A stretch of DNA of 64,000 nucleotides from JAJZSS01 sp964463505 (lineage in GTDB: Bacteria > Chloroflexota > Anaerolineae > Anaerolineales > UBA4823), in the NCBI GenBank assembly GCA_964463505.1, contig CAYXDC010000002.1:61962-125961 (forward strand). Direction: 5' to 3'. Shown here piece after piece: positions 51,535-60,836 of the stretch. Position 1 is the stretch's first letter. The number at the start of each line of letters is the position of its first letter. The notes below the pieces were generated by a model. The model saw nothing but the letters and a program-made list of their open reading frames with translations. It did not search any database and was not told the DNA's origin. The translations under genes and the position numbers were made by a program.

Positions 51535-52035
51535 ATGGGATCTCTTCAAGAATATATGATTGAATATCGAAATCAACTGGAGAAGGGAGCGATTCAGAAA
51601 GCATATAAAGGCTTGATGGAATATATCATGGATCTGAGAACGCATCTGGCGGGCAAGTATCCTGATTATGTTGTATCTGGGAGTATTTACTATGGCTATA
51701 TGGATATGACCTATTTTTCCTTCTTTCCGAAATCATTGAAAGATCGAAAATTAAAAATCGCGATTGTTTTTGTTCATGAGACATTCCGATTTGAAGTCTG
51801 GTTAGCAGGATATAACAAACAGGTTCAGATGAAATACTGGAAATTATTGAAAGCAAGCGATTGGAATAAATACCACATTGTCCCAACGACAGAAGGCGTT
51901 GACTCGATTCTCGAGTGTACTTTGATAGAAAACCCGGATTTCAATGATATCGATACTTTGACAAATCAAATCGAGAGATCAGCATTGGAATTTATTATGG
52001 ATGTCGAAGGTTTCTTATCCCGTCGTGATATTTGA
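51535..52035 (+). CDS. Conserved hypothetical protein, AT-rich gene
   Basis: The protein has 166 residues and is recognised only tentatively as a family of small unknown proteins (DUF7000-like). It begins SLQEYMIEYRNQLEKGAI and contains VSGSIYYGYMDMTYFSFFP and FVHETFRFEVWLAGYNK. No signal or membrane segment is seen. The base composition is much more AT-rich than the surrounding genes, and its codons are rich in AAA, ATT and TAT, suggesting recent transfer, possibly from Firmicutes. Function is unknown. Confidence 0.68.
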   Translation: MGSLQEYMIEYRNQLEKGAIQKAYKGLMEYIMDLRTHLAGKYPDYVVSGSIYYGYMDMTYFSFFPKSLKDRKLKIAIVFVHETFRFEVWLAGYNKQVQMKYWKLLKASDWNKYHIVPTTEGVDSILECTLIENPDFNDIDTLTNQIERSALEFIMDVEGFLSRRDI

Positions 52036-52070
52036 TTTTATTCACGCAAGTATTAATCTGAAGGTGTTCT

Positions 52071-52493
52071 ATGAAACAGTCAATTGTACACATCGCCATC
52101 CTGGTCAAAGATTATGACGAGGCGCTTGATTTTTATATCCATAAACTGAACTTTGTGCTCATTGAAGATACCTACCAACCGGAACAAGATAAGCGCTGGG
52201 TAGTCATTTCACCGCCGGGATCGGTAGGGACGACGCTGCTGCTCGCCAGGGCTTCCAAGCCAGAACAAATGCCGTTCATCGGCAGCCAGACAGGCGGCAG
52301 AGTCTTTTTATTTCTGAATACAGATGATTTCTGGAGAGATTATCGTAACATGGTCGCCAAAGGTATTCATTTTGTGAGAGAGCCAAAAAAGGCGGAGTAT
52401 GGGATGGTCGCAGTTTTTGAAGATCTTTATGGAAATCTCTGGGATTTGCTCCAGCTAAATGAGGAACATCCAATTATGAAGCGGATTATGTAA
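52071..52493 (+). CDS. VOC-family (glyoxalase/bleomycin-resistance-like) protein
   Basis: The protein has 140 residues with two beta-alpha-beta-beta-beta modules: VHIAILVKDYDEALDFYIHKL at the start and MVAVFEDLYGNLWDLLQL at the end, which carry the metal-ligand positions (His and Glu/Asp) of vicinal-oxygen-chelate proteins. Possible functions include glyoxalase, dioxygenase or antibiotic binding; none can be assigned. AAGG precedes the ATG. It follows the AT-rich unknown gene by 35 bases and may be co-transcribed with it. Confidence 0.84.
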   Translation: MKQSIVHIAILVKDYDEALDFYIHKLNFVLIEDTYQPEQDKRWVVISPPGSVGTTLLLARASKPEQMPFIGSQTGGRVFLFLNTDDFWRDYRNMVAKGIHFVREPKKAEYGMVAVFEDLYGNLWDLLQLNEEHPIMKRIM

Positions 52494-52527
52494 GTCATGA
52501 ACCTGGGTAACGCAATGGAATTCATCC

Positions 52528-53286
52528 ATGCAAACACAAAACTTGTTGAATCGCCTGAATGAGATAGCTCGTTCGCTTGAAGAGAGTGAGCACGCCCTTG
52601 CCCTGCTTGGGTTAGGTTCGGTGGGTCTTGAATTGCAGCGCCTGGATGAATATTCCGATCTGGATTTTTTTGTGATTGTCGAACCTGGGTATAAACGCGC
52701 TTACCTGGATGATCTCAAATGGCTAAGTGCGCTATGCCCAATTGCCTTTCGCTTTCCAAACACACAAGATGGGTGTAAGCTGCTCTTTGAAGATGGGATT
52801 TTTTGTGAGTTTGCGGTTTTTGAGCCAGATGAGCTTCAGGCGATACCATTTGCGCAGGGTCGCATTGTATGGAAACAGCCACATGTGCCTGATTCGATCA
52901 GCCAGCCAGTTAAAGATTTAGCTGGCCCTTCGAGACGTGAACCGGAATGGTTGTTGGGCGAAGCTCTGACGAATTTATATGTGGGATTGGCGCGTGAAAA
53001 GCGTGGCGAACATTTATCGGCGGCCCGATTTATTCAAGGATATGCTGTCGATCGCCTGGTGGAGTTAGCTGATCTGCTTGAAAAATCTCGACCAGTTCAA
53101 CATGACGAGTTTGCACCAGACAGGCGTTTCGAGCAACGTTATCCTGGGATTGCTGAACACATAGCCATGTGGATACAGGGTTATGAGCGAAATAGAGAAT
53201 CTGCATTGGCGATCTTGAATTACCTGGAACAAAACTTTACGGTCAACCCGGCAATCGCAGCGGCAATCCGTCGGCTTTGTCAGTGA
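52528..53286 (+). CDS. Nucleotidyltransferase-like protein, resembling lincosamide/aminoglycoside nucleotidyltransferases
   Basis: The protein has 252 residues. The polymerase-beta type nucleotidyltransferase motif is present: GSVGLELQRLDEYSDLDFFV (Gly-Ser followed by DxD) near residues 29-48, where the aspartates bind metal. The rest is mainly helical, with REPEWLLGEALTNLYVGLARE, as in the LnuB/LnuF-like and similar two-domain enzymes. Transfer of AMP to a small molecule is the family reaction; the substrate, and hence any resistance, is not predictable. It lies 34 bases after the VOC gene. Confidence 0.72.
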   Translation: MQTQNLLNRLNEIARSLEESEHALALLGLGSVGLELQRLDEYSDLDFFVIVEPGYKRAYLDDLKWLSALCPIAFRFPNTQDGCKLLFEDGIFCEFAVFEPDELQAIPFAQGRIVWKQPHVPDSISQPVKDLAGPSRREPEWLLGEALTNLYVGLAREKRGEHLSAARFIQGYAVDRLVELADLLEKSRPVQHDEFAPDRRFEQRYPGIAEHIAMWIQGYERNRESALAILNYLEQNFTVNPAIAAAIRRLCQ

Positions 53287-53302
53287 TTGAGGTAACTATA
53301 AA

Positions 53303-53881
53303 ATGATACCTATGAGTAAAGATGCTCGTTCCAGTCTGATAATTGTTGATATGCAAAATTTCTTTTTTCGAGATGCTGCACGCCGGCGCAATCTGGAGCA
53401 AGCGGTCAAAAATATCAATACACTGATCAAGTATTTTGATGCCCGCTCTTTGCCAGTCTTTAACGTTCTATCAGGGTTCAAGGCGGATGGCTCAGATTGG
53501 GATCTAAAAATGCGGGTTACGGGCCAGCCAGAACTGATTGTAGGATCCCCAGAAGCTGAAATTTTACCGAGGATAAAAATTTCGGAACATCATCGAACCA
53601 TCATAAAAACTCGCTACAGCGCCTTTTTTAAGACAGATCTGGCTGAGTTGATGCAGGCCTTGAAAATTGACCGGGCAGTGGTTGTCGGTGCTTATACTCA
53701 TTTTTGTGTAAATGCAACAATTTTTGATGCCTTTTGTTATGATTTTATTCCCTGTTTAATTACAGATGCAGTTATTTCACACATGCCAGATGAAGCCGAA
53801 ATCATGATTTCTCGGATGCAAAGAAATGGTTTTCACTTGTTCACCACACAAGAATTCATAACAGGAGTGGAGTACATCTAA
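53303..53881 (+). CDS. Isochorismatase-family cysteine hydrolase
   Basis: The protein has 192 residues. The catalytic triad is visible as Asp in SLIIVDMQNFFF (near residue 13), Lys in IIKTRYSAFFKTDL, and Cys in AYTHFCVNATIFDAF. The family hydrolyses isochorismate, nicotinamide or N-carbamoyl compounds; the substrate is unknown. It starts 16 bases after the nucleotidyltransferase-like gene. A second isochorismatase-type gene with rather different sequence lies at 60067. Confidence 0.85.
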   Translation: MIPMSKDARSSLIIVDMQNFFFRDAARRRNLEQAVKNINTLIKYFDARSLPVFNVLSGFKADGSDWDLKMRVTGQPELIVGSPEAEILPRIKISEHHRTIIKTRYSAFFKTDLAELMQALKIDRAVVVGAYTHFCVNATIFDAFCYDFIPCLITDAVISHMPDEAEIMISRMQRNGFHLFTTQEFITGVEYI

Positions 53882-53969
53882 CGCAGCTGGCAATGGACAG
53901 GCGCGGGAATGCCCTACCTGTTTTATAATGCAACAGGGTATATTAATTGTACGCTCTAGCAGAGGGAAT

Positions 53970-55790
53970 ATGGTCGTAAAAAATGTGTCTCAAGTTCAGC
54001 AGGGAATGGGAGCGATTGTCCACAAGAATGGGGTTGCTTTCAGGGTATGGGCGCCTCATGCACAGTCGGTCTTTGTAAAAGGTGAGTTCAACAATTGGTC
54101 GGATACAGCAACACCCTTGACGCATGAAGAAAACGGTTATTGGTATGTTGATGTCGTATCTGCAAAGCCATGTCAAGAATATAAGTATGTAATCATTAAC
54201 GGCGACCAAAGATTTGAGCGTATTGATCCATATGCAAAGCAAGTCACGAACTCCACCGGCAACAGTGTAATTTACGATGCATCCGAATTTGATTGGCAAG
54301 CTGACGATTTTAAGCTGCCACCGCACAATGAATTGGTAATCTATGAAATGCATATCGGCTCATTTTTCACGGATACAGATGGGGCGCCTGGACATTTTGG
54401 CGCTGCATCCGAGAAAATTGGGCACCTCAAACGTCTGGGCGTGAATGCCATACAAATTATGCCCATCTCTGAATTCGCCGGTGACTATTCCTGGGGCTAC
54501 AATCCGGCGCAAATTTTTGCAGTTGAGAGTATTTACGGGGGTCCGGACGGCTTCAAAAAGTATGTGCGCGAGCTGCACAAGCACGGCTTCGCAGTCATTC
54601 TGGATGTCGTTTATAACCATTTCGGACCAAGTGATCTGGATCTCTGGCAGTTTGACGGGTGGCAGGAAAATGGGAAAGGCGGTATATATTTTTACAACGA
54701 TCACCGGGCTGAGACGCCCTGGGGGAGCACCCGGCCGGATTATGGACGTCAGGAGGTGCGGCGTTACATTCATGATAACGCTCTGATGTGGTTCGAAGAA
54801 TATCACGTTGACGGATTGCGGTTTGACAGCACGCTATATGTGCGAACGATTGACGGCTTAGAGAACAATTCATTGCCCGAAGCCTGGTCGTTTATGCAAC
54901 AACTCAATAGCGATATCCGTTCGCGATTTCTCCACAGCATTACCATGGCCGAAGACTTGCAAACCAATGCGTGGATAACCAAATCACCCGAGGACAACGG
55001 AGCTGGCTTTCATAGCCAATGGGATGTAAATTTTGTACACCCGGTTCGTGGAGTTGTCATCCTTGCCCTGGACGAGCAGCGCTCTATGGAGGCATTACGC
55101 CAGGCAATAGCTTTCAGTTATGATGGCGATGCCTTCCGGCGCGTCATTTATAGCGAGTCGCACGACGAGGTGGCGAATGGGAAGGCGCGTGTGCCTCAGG
55201 AAATAAATCCGGATGATCCAACCGGCTGGCATGCACAAAAGCGCTCCACTCTGGCAGCGGGACTTGTCTTTACCTCACCCGGCATTCCTATGCTTTTTCA
55301 GGGGCAGGAGTTCTTACAAGGCAAGTGGTTCCGAGACGATGCCCCACTAAATTGGGATATGAACGAGGAGTTCCGAGGCATTGTCCGTCTTTATCGGGAC
55401 TTGATCCAATTGAGGCTGAACACGAAAGGGTTCAGCCGCGGGTTATGTGGGCAGTTTGTTAATATCTACCATGTGAATGACGCTGACAACGTGCTTGCCT
55501 TCCAGCGCTGGGACCGGCATGGACCTGGAGACGATGTTATTGTCGTGCTCAATTTTAGTCATGCTGCGAAAGAGAACTACACGGTCGGCATGCCTGCGCC
55601 TGGCTTATGGAAACTACGCCTGAATAGTGACGCCACCGTCTACAGCCACGATTTTCAAGGGTTTGCCAGTGGTGATGTAGAAGCGTTTAAAGGCCAAAGG
55701 GATGGATTAGATGCGTATGCCACTATCTCTATTGGACCATATAGCTTGCTGGTTTATACACAGGAGCATGATCCAGAACACATGCAGTAG
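53970..55790 (+). CDS. GH13 alpha-glucan branching-type enzyme with an N-terminal CBM48
   Basis: The protein has about 606 residues. A CBM48-like domain (FRVWAPHAQSVFVKGEFNNW) lies before the GH13 barrel. Conserved region I is DVVYNHFGPSD, region II GLRFDSTLYVR (nucleophile Asp), region III ITMAEDLQT (acid/base Glu), and region IV ESHDEVANGK, the last resembling GlgB branching enzymes and malto-oligosyltrehalose trehalohydrolases. Synthesis or trimming of alpha-glucan is likely. The ATG at 53970 has AGAGGG directly upstream; an ATG at 53928 would add 14 residues. Confidence 0.84.
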   Translation: MVVKNVSQVQQGMGAIVHKNGVAFRVWAPHAQSVFVKGEFNNWSDTATPLTHEENGYWYVDVVSAKPCQEYKYVIINGDQRFERIDPYAKQVTNSTGNSVIYDASEFDWQADDFKLPPHNELVIYEMHIGSFFTDTDGAPGHFGAASEKIGHLKRLGVNAIQIMPISEFAGDYSWGYNPAQIFAVESIYGGPDGFKKYVRELHKHGFAVILDVVYNHFGPSDLDLWQFDGWQENGKGGIYFYNDHRAETPWGSTRPDYGRQEVRRYIHDNALMWFEEYHVDGLRFDSTLYVRTIDGLENNSLPEAWSFMQQLNSDIRSRFLHSITMAEDLQTNAWITKSPEDNGAGFHSQWDVNFVHPVRGVVILALDEQRSMEALRQAIAFSYDGDAFRRVIYSESHDEVANGKARVPQEINPDDPTGWHAQKRSTLAAGLVFTSPGIPMLFQGQEFLQGKWFRDDAPLNWDMNEEFRGIVRLYRDLIQLRLNTKGFSRGLCGQFVNIYHVNDADNVLAFQRWDRHGPGDDVIVVLNFSHAAKENYTVGMPAPGLWKLRLNSDATVYSHDFQGFASGDVEAFKGQRDGLDAYATISIGPYSLLVYTQEHDPEHMQ

Positions 55791-55891
55791 CAGTTCGCAA
55801 TCAAACCGGCAGGTAAATTCGTGGTAAATTCAGGCAGCCGATGAAAATTGACATAAAGGGGGCATGGATATTACTTTAGTATAATCTGGGC

Positions 55892-57133
55892 ATGACAGTT
55901 GCGGTGATCGGTGCAGGTGCTTCGGGTATGACGGCGGCCCTCCAGTCTGCCTGGAATGGGGCTGCTGTAACCATATTTGAACGCAATCCAGACGTAGGTA
56001 AAAAGTTGTTGGTTACGGGCAGTGGGCGCTGCAACCTCACCAACGACGGTATTGCAGCAGCAAAATACGCCTGTGCAGATTCAGCCTGGATGGAAATCCT
56101 GCTCAGCCGGTTTGGCGTAAGTGACCTGCTGGAGATGCTCGCTTCCATCGGTATCCTGGTCTATAAAACATCGGATGGTTGGTACTATCCATTATCTCAG
56201 TCAGCGCACTCGGTCGTAGGTGCTTTCTCCAGTGCACTGAACCTGGCCGGGGTCTCTTTATCCAATCAAACCCAGGTGAGCTCGATCCGTGTCATCGAAG
56301 GAAAGTTTGCTATCCGTTTTGTTCGCGACGGCAGACAACAAGAAGATGTTTTCGAGCGCGTGATCGTGTCTGCTGGTGGCACGGCTTTTCCCACGCTCGG
56401 TTCGCGTGGCGATATGTTCCCGGTGCTGGAGGCTCTAGGGCATTCTGTTCTGCCAAGCCGCCCTGCCCTAGCGCCTGTATTAGCAGACCTGGGTAATCTG
56501 CGACCTTTGCAGGGAGTACGCCTGAATGTGGGTGTCACATTGTGGAATGCATCCCGGCCCCTGGCCTCGACGCGCGGCAATCTGATTTTTACCGAATGGG
56601 GGTTGAACGGCCCGGCAGTAATGGACATCAGCCATCGCGTATCCGCCCACGCCGGTGTGCCGTTAGAGCTTTCTCTCAATCTGTTGGACTTTTGCCAGGA
56701 TGAATTTGATCGACTTCTGGCGCAAAACCATACGAGCCATCTACCGGTTAAAGTTTTAATGGGCGCTTTTTTCCCTCCCAAAGTTTCCCAGATCCTTCTC
56801 AAAAACGCCCGCTTACCCGACGAGACCCCCCTATGCGATTTGGATGCCAATTCGCTAGCCAGGCTGGTCAGTTATCTGAAAGATATTCGTCTGCCGGTGA
56901 AGGGTGTGCGCGGTTTTGAGTACTGCCAGGTTTCAGCTGGCGGCGTCCCGGTGAGTGAGGTTGATCCGCGGACACTGGAATCACAGCGCATAAAAAATTT
57001 GTTCCTGACCGGAGAAACGCTGGATGTAGTTGGTCCATGCGGCGGCTATAACTTGCACTATGCTTTCAGCAGCGGGGCGCTGGCTGGCAGGGCGGCAGCC
57101 AGCAATTCAGGCAGAAATCAATTCGTCACATAA
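55892..57133 (+). CDS. HI0933/BaiN-like flavoprotein
   Basis: The protein has 413 residues. The FAD motif VAVIGAGASGMTAALQ opens the protein, followed by KKLLVTGSGRCNLTND, diagnostic of the HI0933/YhiN/BaiN family, and the late GETLDVVGPCGGYNLHYAFSSG. Members are FAD-dependent oxidoreductases of broad, poorly known function; BaiN acts on bile-acid intermediates, but no such context exists here. No ribosome binding site precedes the ATG. A TATAAT lies at 55880-55885, 6 bases from the start codon, so a leaderless transcript is possible. Confidence 0.86.
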   Translation: MTVAVIGAGASGMTAALQSAWNGAAVTIFERNPDVGKKLLVTGSGRCNLTNDGIAAAKYACADSAWMEILLSRFGVSDLLEMLASIGILVYKTSDGWYYPLSQSAHSVVGAFSSALNLAGVSLSNQTQVSSIRVIEGKFAIRFVRDGRQQEDVFERVIVSAGGTAFPTLGSRGDMFPVLEALGHSVLPSRPALAPVLADLGNLRPLQGVRLNVGVTLWNASRPLASTRGNLIFTEWGLNGPAVMDISHRVSAHAGVPLELSLNLLDFCQDEFDRLLAQNHTSHLPVKVLMGAFFPPKVSQILLKNARLPDETPLCDLDANSLARLVSYLKDIRLPVKGVRGFEYCQVSAGGVPVSEVDPRTLESQRIKNLFLTGETLDVVGPCGGYNLHYAFSSGALAGRAAASNSGRNQFVT

Positions 57134-57147
57134 CATCCTGGAGTACA

Positions 57148-59022
57148 TTGTTGAATTCATCTGAACCCATCTCGTCCAATCAAATACCCGTCCCATTAAT
57201 TACCCGCATACGAAATCAAGCCAGTGAGTTTTGGAAAGCCTTACGCAATACCCCCGAAGCGTTTCGCCTGGTGTGGTCGTCAAGCCGCTCCGCAGCGCTG
57301 GTGGGATTTGGCTTGACGCCAGTTGCTGCTATCTTGCCTGCGGCACAGGCATGGGCGGGCAAGCTGATCATCGATGCAATCGTTAGCGCTTCACAACAAG
57401 GCCTGGCGCCTGTTGCAGGACTCCGCTACGTTTTGCCGTATCTGGCGTTGGAGTTCGGTCTCATCTTGCTCGGATCACTGGTATCCCAGATACGCTCATT
57501 TTTTGACCGCATTATCCAGTCGCAGCTGACCAACCATGTTAACAGCCTGATCATTCGCAAGGCAATCAGCCTGGATTTGCAGTTTTTTGAAGACCCCATC
57601 TTTTATGATACCTTGCAGAACGCGCGGCGTCAGGCAGATGTCAGCGCGCTGAATATTGTCAACGCCACCCTTCAGATGCTGCAGCAGGCCATCACGCTGA
57701 TTTCATTGATTGTCCTGCTTTTGCGTTTCAGCCCGTGGCTGGCTCTGATTGTATTTGTGTCTGCCATTCCTTCCTTTCTCTCACAATCTCAATATGCTGA
57801 GCGTGCATATCGTGCAGTCAGTCGGCGCGCGCCAGAAGCCCGCTTATTGAACTACCTGGAGACATTGTTGACTAGCAACGATACTGTCAAAGAAATAAAG
57901 CTCTTCGGCCTGGGTGAACCTCTCCTAAAACGCTATCAAACGTTGTTTACGCAGTTCTACCTTGAGGATCGCGCAATTGCTGAGAAGCGCTCCATAGCAG
58001 GATTTGGCTGGGGTATGTTATCCAATCTGGTCTATTACGGAAGTTATGCCTGGATCGTCCTGCGCACGGTAGCAGGCCTCATCACCCTGGGTGATATGAC
58101 CATGTTCTTGTCGATCTTCCGGCAGTCCCAAAGCTCAATCCGATCTCTGCTTGATAGTTTAAATCGCCTCTATGAGAGCAACCTGTTTCTTGATAATCTG
58201 ATGTCATATCTAAAGCTGGAGCCGTTGCTTGTCGCTCCGGATAATGGACTCCCTGCACCAGCGCCTATTCGCCATGGCATCGAATTCAGGAATGTCTCGT
58301 TTCGCTATCCTGGCGCAGAGGTCTTCGTATTGAGGGATATTAATTTGCATATTCTGCCCGGTGAGCGCATCGCGCTGGTGGGTCTCAATGGGGCGGGCAA
58401 GACGACCTTGATTAAGCTGCTCACCCGGCTTTATGATCCAACCTATGGGCATATCTATCTGGACGGCGTGGATTTGCGCGAGTATGACCTGAAAAGCCTG
58501 CACCAGCGATTCGGGGTGATCTTCCAGGACTTTGTGCGCTACCAGTTCACTGTGCAGGAGAACATCGGGTTTGGTCAGGTGGAAGCGCTGGATGATCTTC
58601 CCCGGATTAGGGATGCGGCAGACCGCGGTGGGGCAACTCCTATCATTGAGAATTTGCCCAAGGGGTACGATACAATGCTCGGGCGGCGCTGGGAGAAAGG
58701 TCAGGAGTTGTCGGGCGGGCAGTGGCAGAAGATTGCACTGGCGCGGGCATTCATGCGCGAAGCTGAAGTATTGGTGTTAGATGAGCCTACATCCGCGTTG
58801 GACGCGGAAGCGGAATACGAGGTGTTTCGCCGGTTTGGTGAACTTATCGAGGACCGGATTGCTGTGCTGATCTCGCATCGCTTCTCGACTGTCCGTATGG
58901 CGGATCGGATCGTAGTATTATCGGCGGGCAAGATCCTTGAATTGGGCAGCCATAAAGAATTGATCGATCTTGACGGCGCTTATGCGCGTCTGTTTAATTT
59001 GCAGGCAGAAGGGTACCGGTAA
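57148..59022 (+). CDS. ABC exporter, fused membrane and ATPase half-transporter
   Basis: The protein has 624 residues. About six transmembrane helices (roughly residues 50-330) precede an ATP-binding domain with Walker A LNGAGKTTLIKLL, Q-loop GVIFQDFVRYQ, signature ELSGGQWQKIALARAF, Walker B VLVLDEPTSALD and H-loop LISHRFS. It would act as a homodimer or with another half-transporter. The start is TTG (57148 or 57151) with GGAG close upstream; no ATG exists nearby. It follows the flavoprotein gene by 14 bases and may be in one operon with it. The substrate is unknown; the type includes lipid and peptide exporters. Confidence 0.88.
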   Translation: MLNSSEPISSNQIPVPLITRIRNQASEFWKALRNTPEAFRLVWSSSRSAALVGFGLTPVAAILPAAQAWAGKLIIDAIVSASQQGLAPVAGLRYVLPYLALEFGLILLGSLVSQIRSFFDRIIQSQLTNHVNSLIIRKAISLDLQFFEDPIFYDTLQNARRQADVSALNIVNATLQMLQQAITLISLIVLLLRFSPWLALIVFVSAIPSFLSQSQYAERAYRAVSRRAPEARLLNYLETLLTSNDTVKEIKLFGLGEPLLKRYQTLFTQFYLEDRAIAEKRSIAGFGWGMLSNLVYYGSYAWIVLRTVAGLITLGDMTMFLSIFRQSQSSIRSLLDSLNRLYESNLFLDNLMSYLKLEPLLVAPDNGLPAPAPIRHGIEFRNVSFRYPGAEVFVLRDINLHILPGERIALVGLNGAGKTTLIKLLTRLYDPTYGHIYLDGVDLREYDLKSLHQRFGVIFQDFVRYQFTVQENIGFGQVEALDDLPRIRDAADRGGATPIIENLPKGYDTMLGRRWEKGQELSGGQWQKIALARAFMREAEVLVLDEPTSALDAEAEYEVFRRFGELIEDRIAVLISHRFSTVRMADRIVVLSAGKILELGSHKELIDLDGAYARLFNLQAEGYR

Positions 59023-59267
59023 ACATGTCTGTCAGGCTTTCGTTTGTGGCGGGTATCCTCCATATCCTTTTCGATTACGAAGTAATCATTCAGAGATATT
59101 TGTGCTGGCGAGAAAGCGCCCTCACTCAAGACAGTTTTATGCTTTGGTGTTTGAACAACGCTTAGAAATTTGTCAGGTTTACTGATAATATCAACAGCAC
59201 TGGTTAAAATGATATTCAGCCAGTTATCAAAGAAGAATACGATTTTCAGTTAGATCCAGGAGCTATA

Positions 59268-59933
59268 ATGTTCAATCAAAACAGTCCATACCTGACTGCC
59301 AGCGAACAGGTTTATTTGCAGGGGGAAAAATTTGCTGAAAAAGGCGGATTATTAAATAAGTACAAATTGATGCACACTGACGAGCAGGTGTCGCTCTCAG
59401 ATTTAGTTACCAAAATCGTCGCGGCCGCATTCCTGGCAAGTGAAAAAGCAGGGGCGATCCGCCTGGAAGTTCGCAAAAAGAAGGCCTTGCTGGGGCTTGC
59501 TAAAGTGACCACCATTTACGCGGAACCGCTGACGCGTTCTGATTTTCCACCGGGGAGCCTGGAAGCTAAACTTTTTGATCTGGCAACCCAGTACCAGCTC
59601 ATGAAAGGCCAGAACGAGATCTGGCTGTTGGTTTATGCCTGGCTGAGAATGGATGTGACTTCACCATGGGCCAGGGCAGCCGAATTGATACAGGCAGGGC
59701 TGGGTGAGCGACAGCTCGTGGATGTGATCACCGAGAAAAAGCTGAAGATCTTTACTTCCACGCGCTACGAGCTGCCGGAGTCGACGCGATCACTGGCTGC
59801 CGCCGCCCCAGTTCAATCAGTGCAGCAAGTGTTCACAGATTGCCGGGCAAATCGCCCTGAGGTGTGGGAGTTGCTATTTAAACAAATCAAGCAAGGTATC
59901 GAAAAGCGCAAAGAAGTGGATACTACGGACTGA
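59268..59933 (+). CDS. Hypothetical protein
   Basis: The protein has 221 residues and is not confidently recognised. AGGAG lies 6 bases before the ATG. It is soluble and mostly helical, with a block LVTKIVAAAFLASEKAGAIRL faintly reminiscent of GPP34/Golgi-phosphoprotein-3-like proteins; this resemblance is weak. The preceding 245 bases (59023-59267) hold no supported gene. It may be transcribed alone. Confidence 0.6.
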   Translation: MFNQNSPYLTASEQVYLQGEKFAEKGGLLNKYKLMHTDEQVSLSDLVTKIVAAAFLASEKAGAIRLEVRKKKALLGLAKVTTIYAEPLTRSDFPPGSLEAKLFDLATQYQLMKGQNEIWLLVYAWLRMDVTSPWARAAELIQAGLGERQLVDVITEKKLKIFTSTRYELPESTRSLAAAAPVQSVQQVFTDCRANRPEVWELLFKQIKQGIEKRKEVDTTD

Positions 59934-60066
59934 GAACCTGGTAATTGTGCGGGAGAGCGTAAGCAGATCTTTTGGCCGATTAATTGAGCATTGAGAAGAG
60001 CAAACACGCGCTGTAAGGCCTCCAAATAGGATAAGAAGAGAACCAGATGCGCCCTGGGAGATAATC

Positions 60067-60726
60067 ATGATGGAACCCTATGTTACACAAGAAACCATTT
60101 CAGGGAAAACTGAAAAATGGCTGGCTCATATTGCCCCGTTCAACACGCACACAATGCACCTGAATCGTGAGCGAGCCGCCTTGCTGGTGGTTGATATGCA
60201 GCATTTTTTCCTGGACCCAGCTTCTCCCACCTTTACCTGCGGCGGCCTGGCCATCCTCACCAACCTGAAAAAGGCTATTCAGGCTTTCCGGCAGGCTGGC
60301 AGGCCTGTGATCTTCACTCGCCATGTACACCATCCGGATGGTCTCGATGCTGGTATTATGGGCTGGTGGTGGGAGGGCATGTGCCTGGAGGGCAGCCCGG
60401 AAAGCGAAGTTCATGCGGATATCGCCCCGTTGCACAACGAGAAGGTAATCTTCAAACACCGTTACTCTGCTTTTTACAACACCGACCTGGAGACCATCCT
60501 GCGCACTCTCAAAGTGGAAGATCTGGTTATGACCGGCATCATGACCAACATGTGCTGCGAATCTACAACGCGTGACGCCTATTACCGGGATTACCGGGTG
60601 TTTTTTCTCGCCGATGGGACCGGGAGCATCACCGAGGAAATGCATCTGGCCAGCCTGCTCAATGTTGCCTTTGGTTTTTCATGGGTGACAGACCTTGATA
60701 CAGTGCTGGCGCAATTGGCTGGATGA
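60067..60726 (+). CDS. Isochorismatase-family cysteine hydrolase
   Basis: The protein has 219 residues. Triad positions are Asp in ALLVVDMQHFFLD (near residue 42), Lys in KVIFKHRYSAFYNTDLE, and Cys in IMTNMCCESTTRDAYY, with the cis-peptide region before the Cys. The motif CCESTTRDA is close to that of plant-type and fungal isochorismatase-like proteins. The substrate is unknown. Two ATG codons occur at the start (60067 and 60070). The gene is convergent with the DUF305 gene. Confidence 0.87.
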   Translation: MMEPYVTQETISGKTEKWLAHIAPFNTHTMHLNRERAALLVVDMQHFFLDPASPTFTCGGLAILTNLKKAIQAFRQAGRPVIFTRHVHHPDGLDAGIMGWWWEGMCLEGSPESEVHADIAPLHNEKVIFKHRYSAFYNTDLETILRTLKVEDLVMTGIMTNMCCESTTRDAYYRDYRVFFLADGTGSITEEMHLASLLNVAFGFSWVTDLDTVLAQLAG

Positions 60727-60836
60727 CCATCACACTTAACGAAGAAGGTCCAGGCTTAACAGCGAAACCTTAGCTGGGGGTGTACTGCTCGCATCAGCCT
60801 GCTATTAAGATCTCTTCGAGTTGTGGAGCACAAACC

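Noticed and set aside
59023..59267. Possible small gene between the ABC exporter and the hypothetical protein
   Set aside because: The longest frame starts inside the exporter gene and has no ribosome binding site or recognisable sequence.
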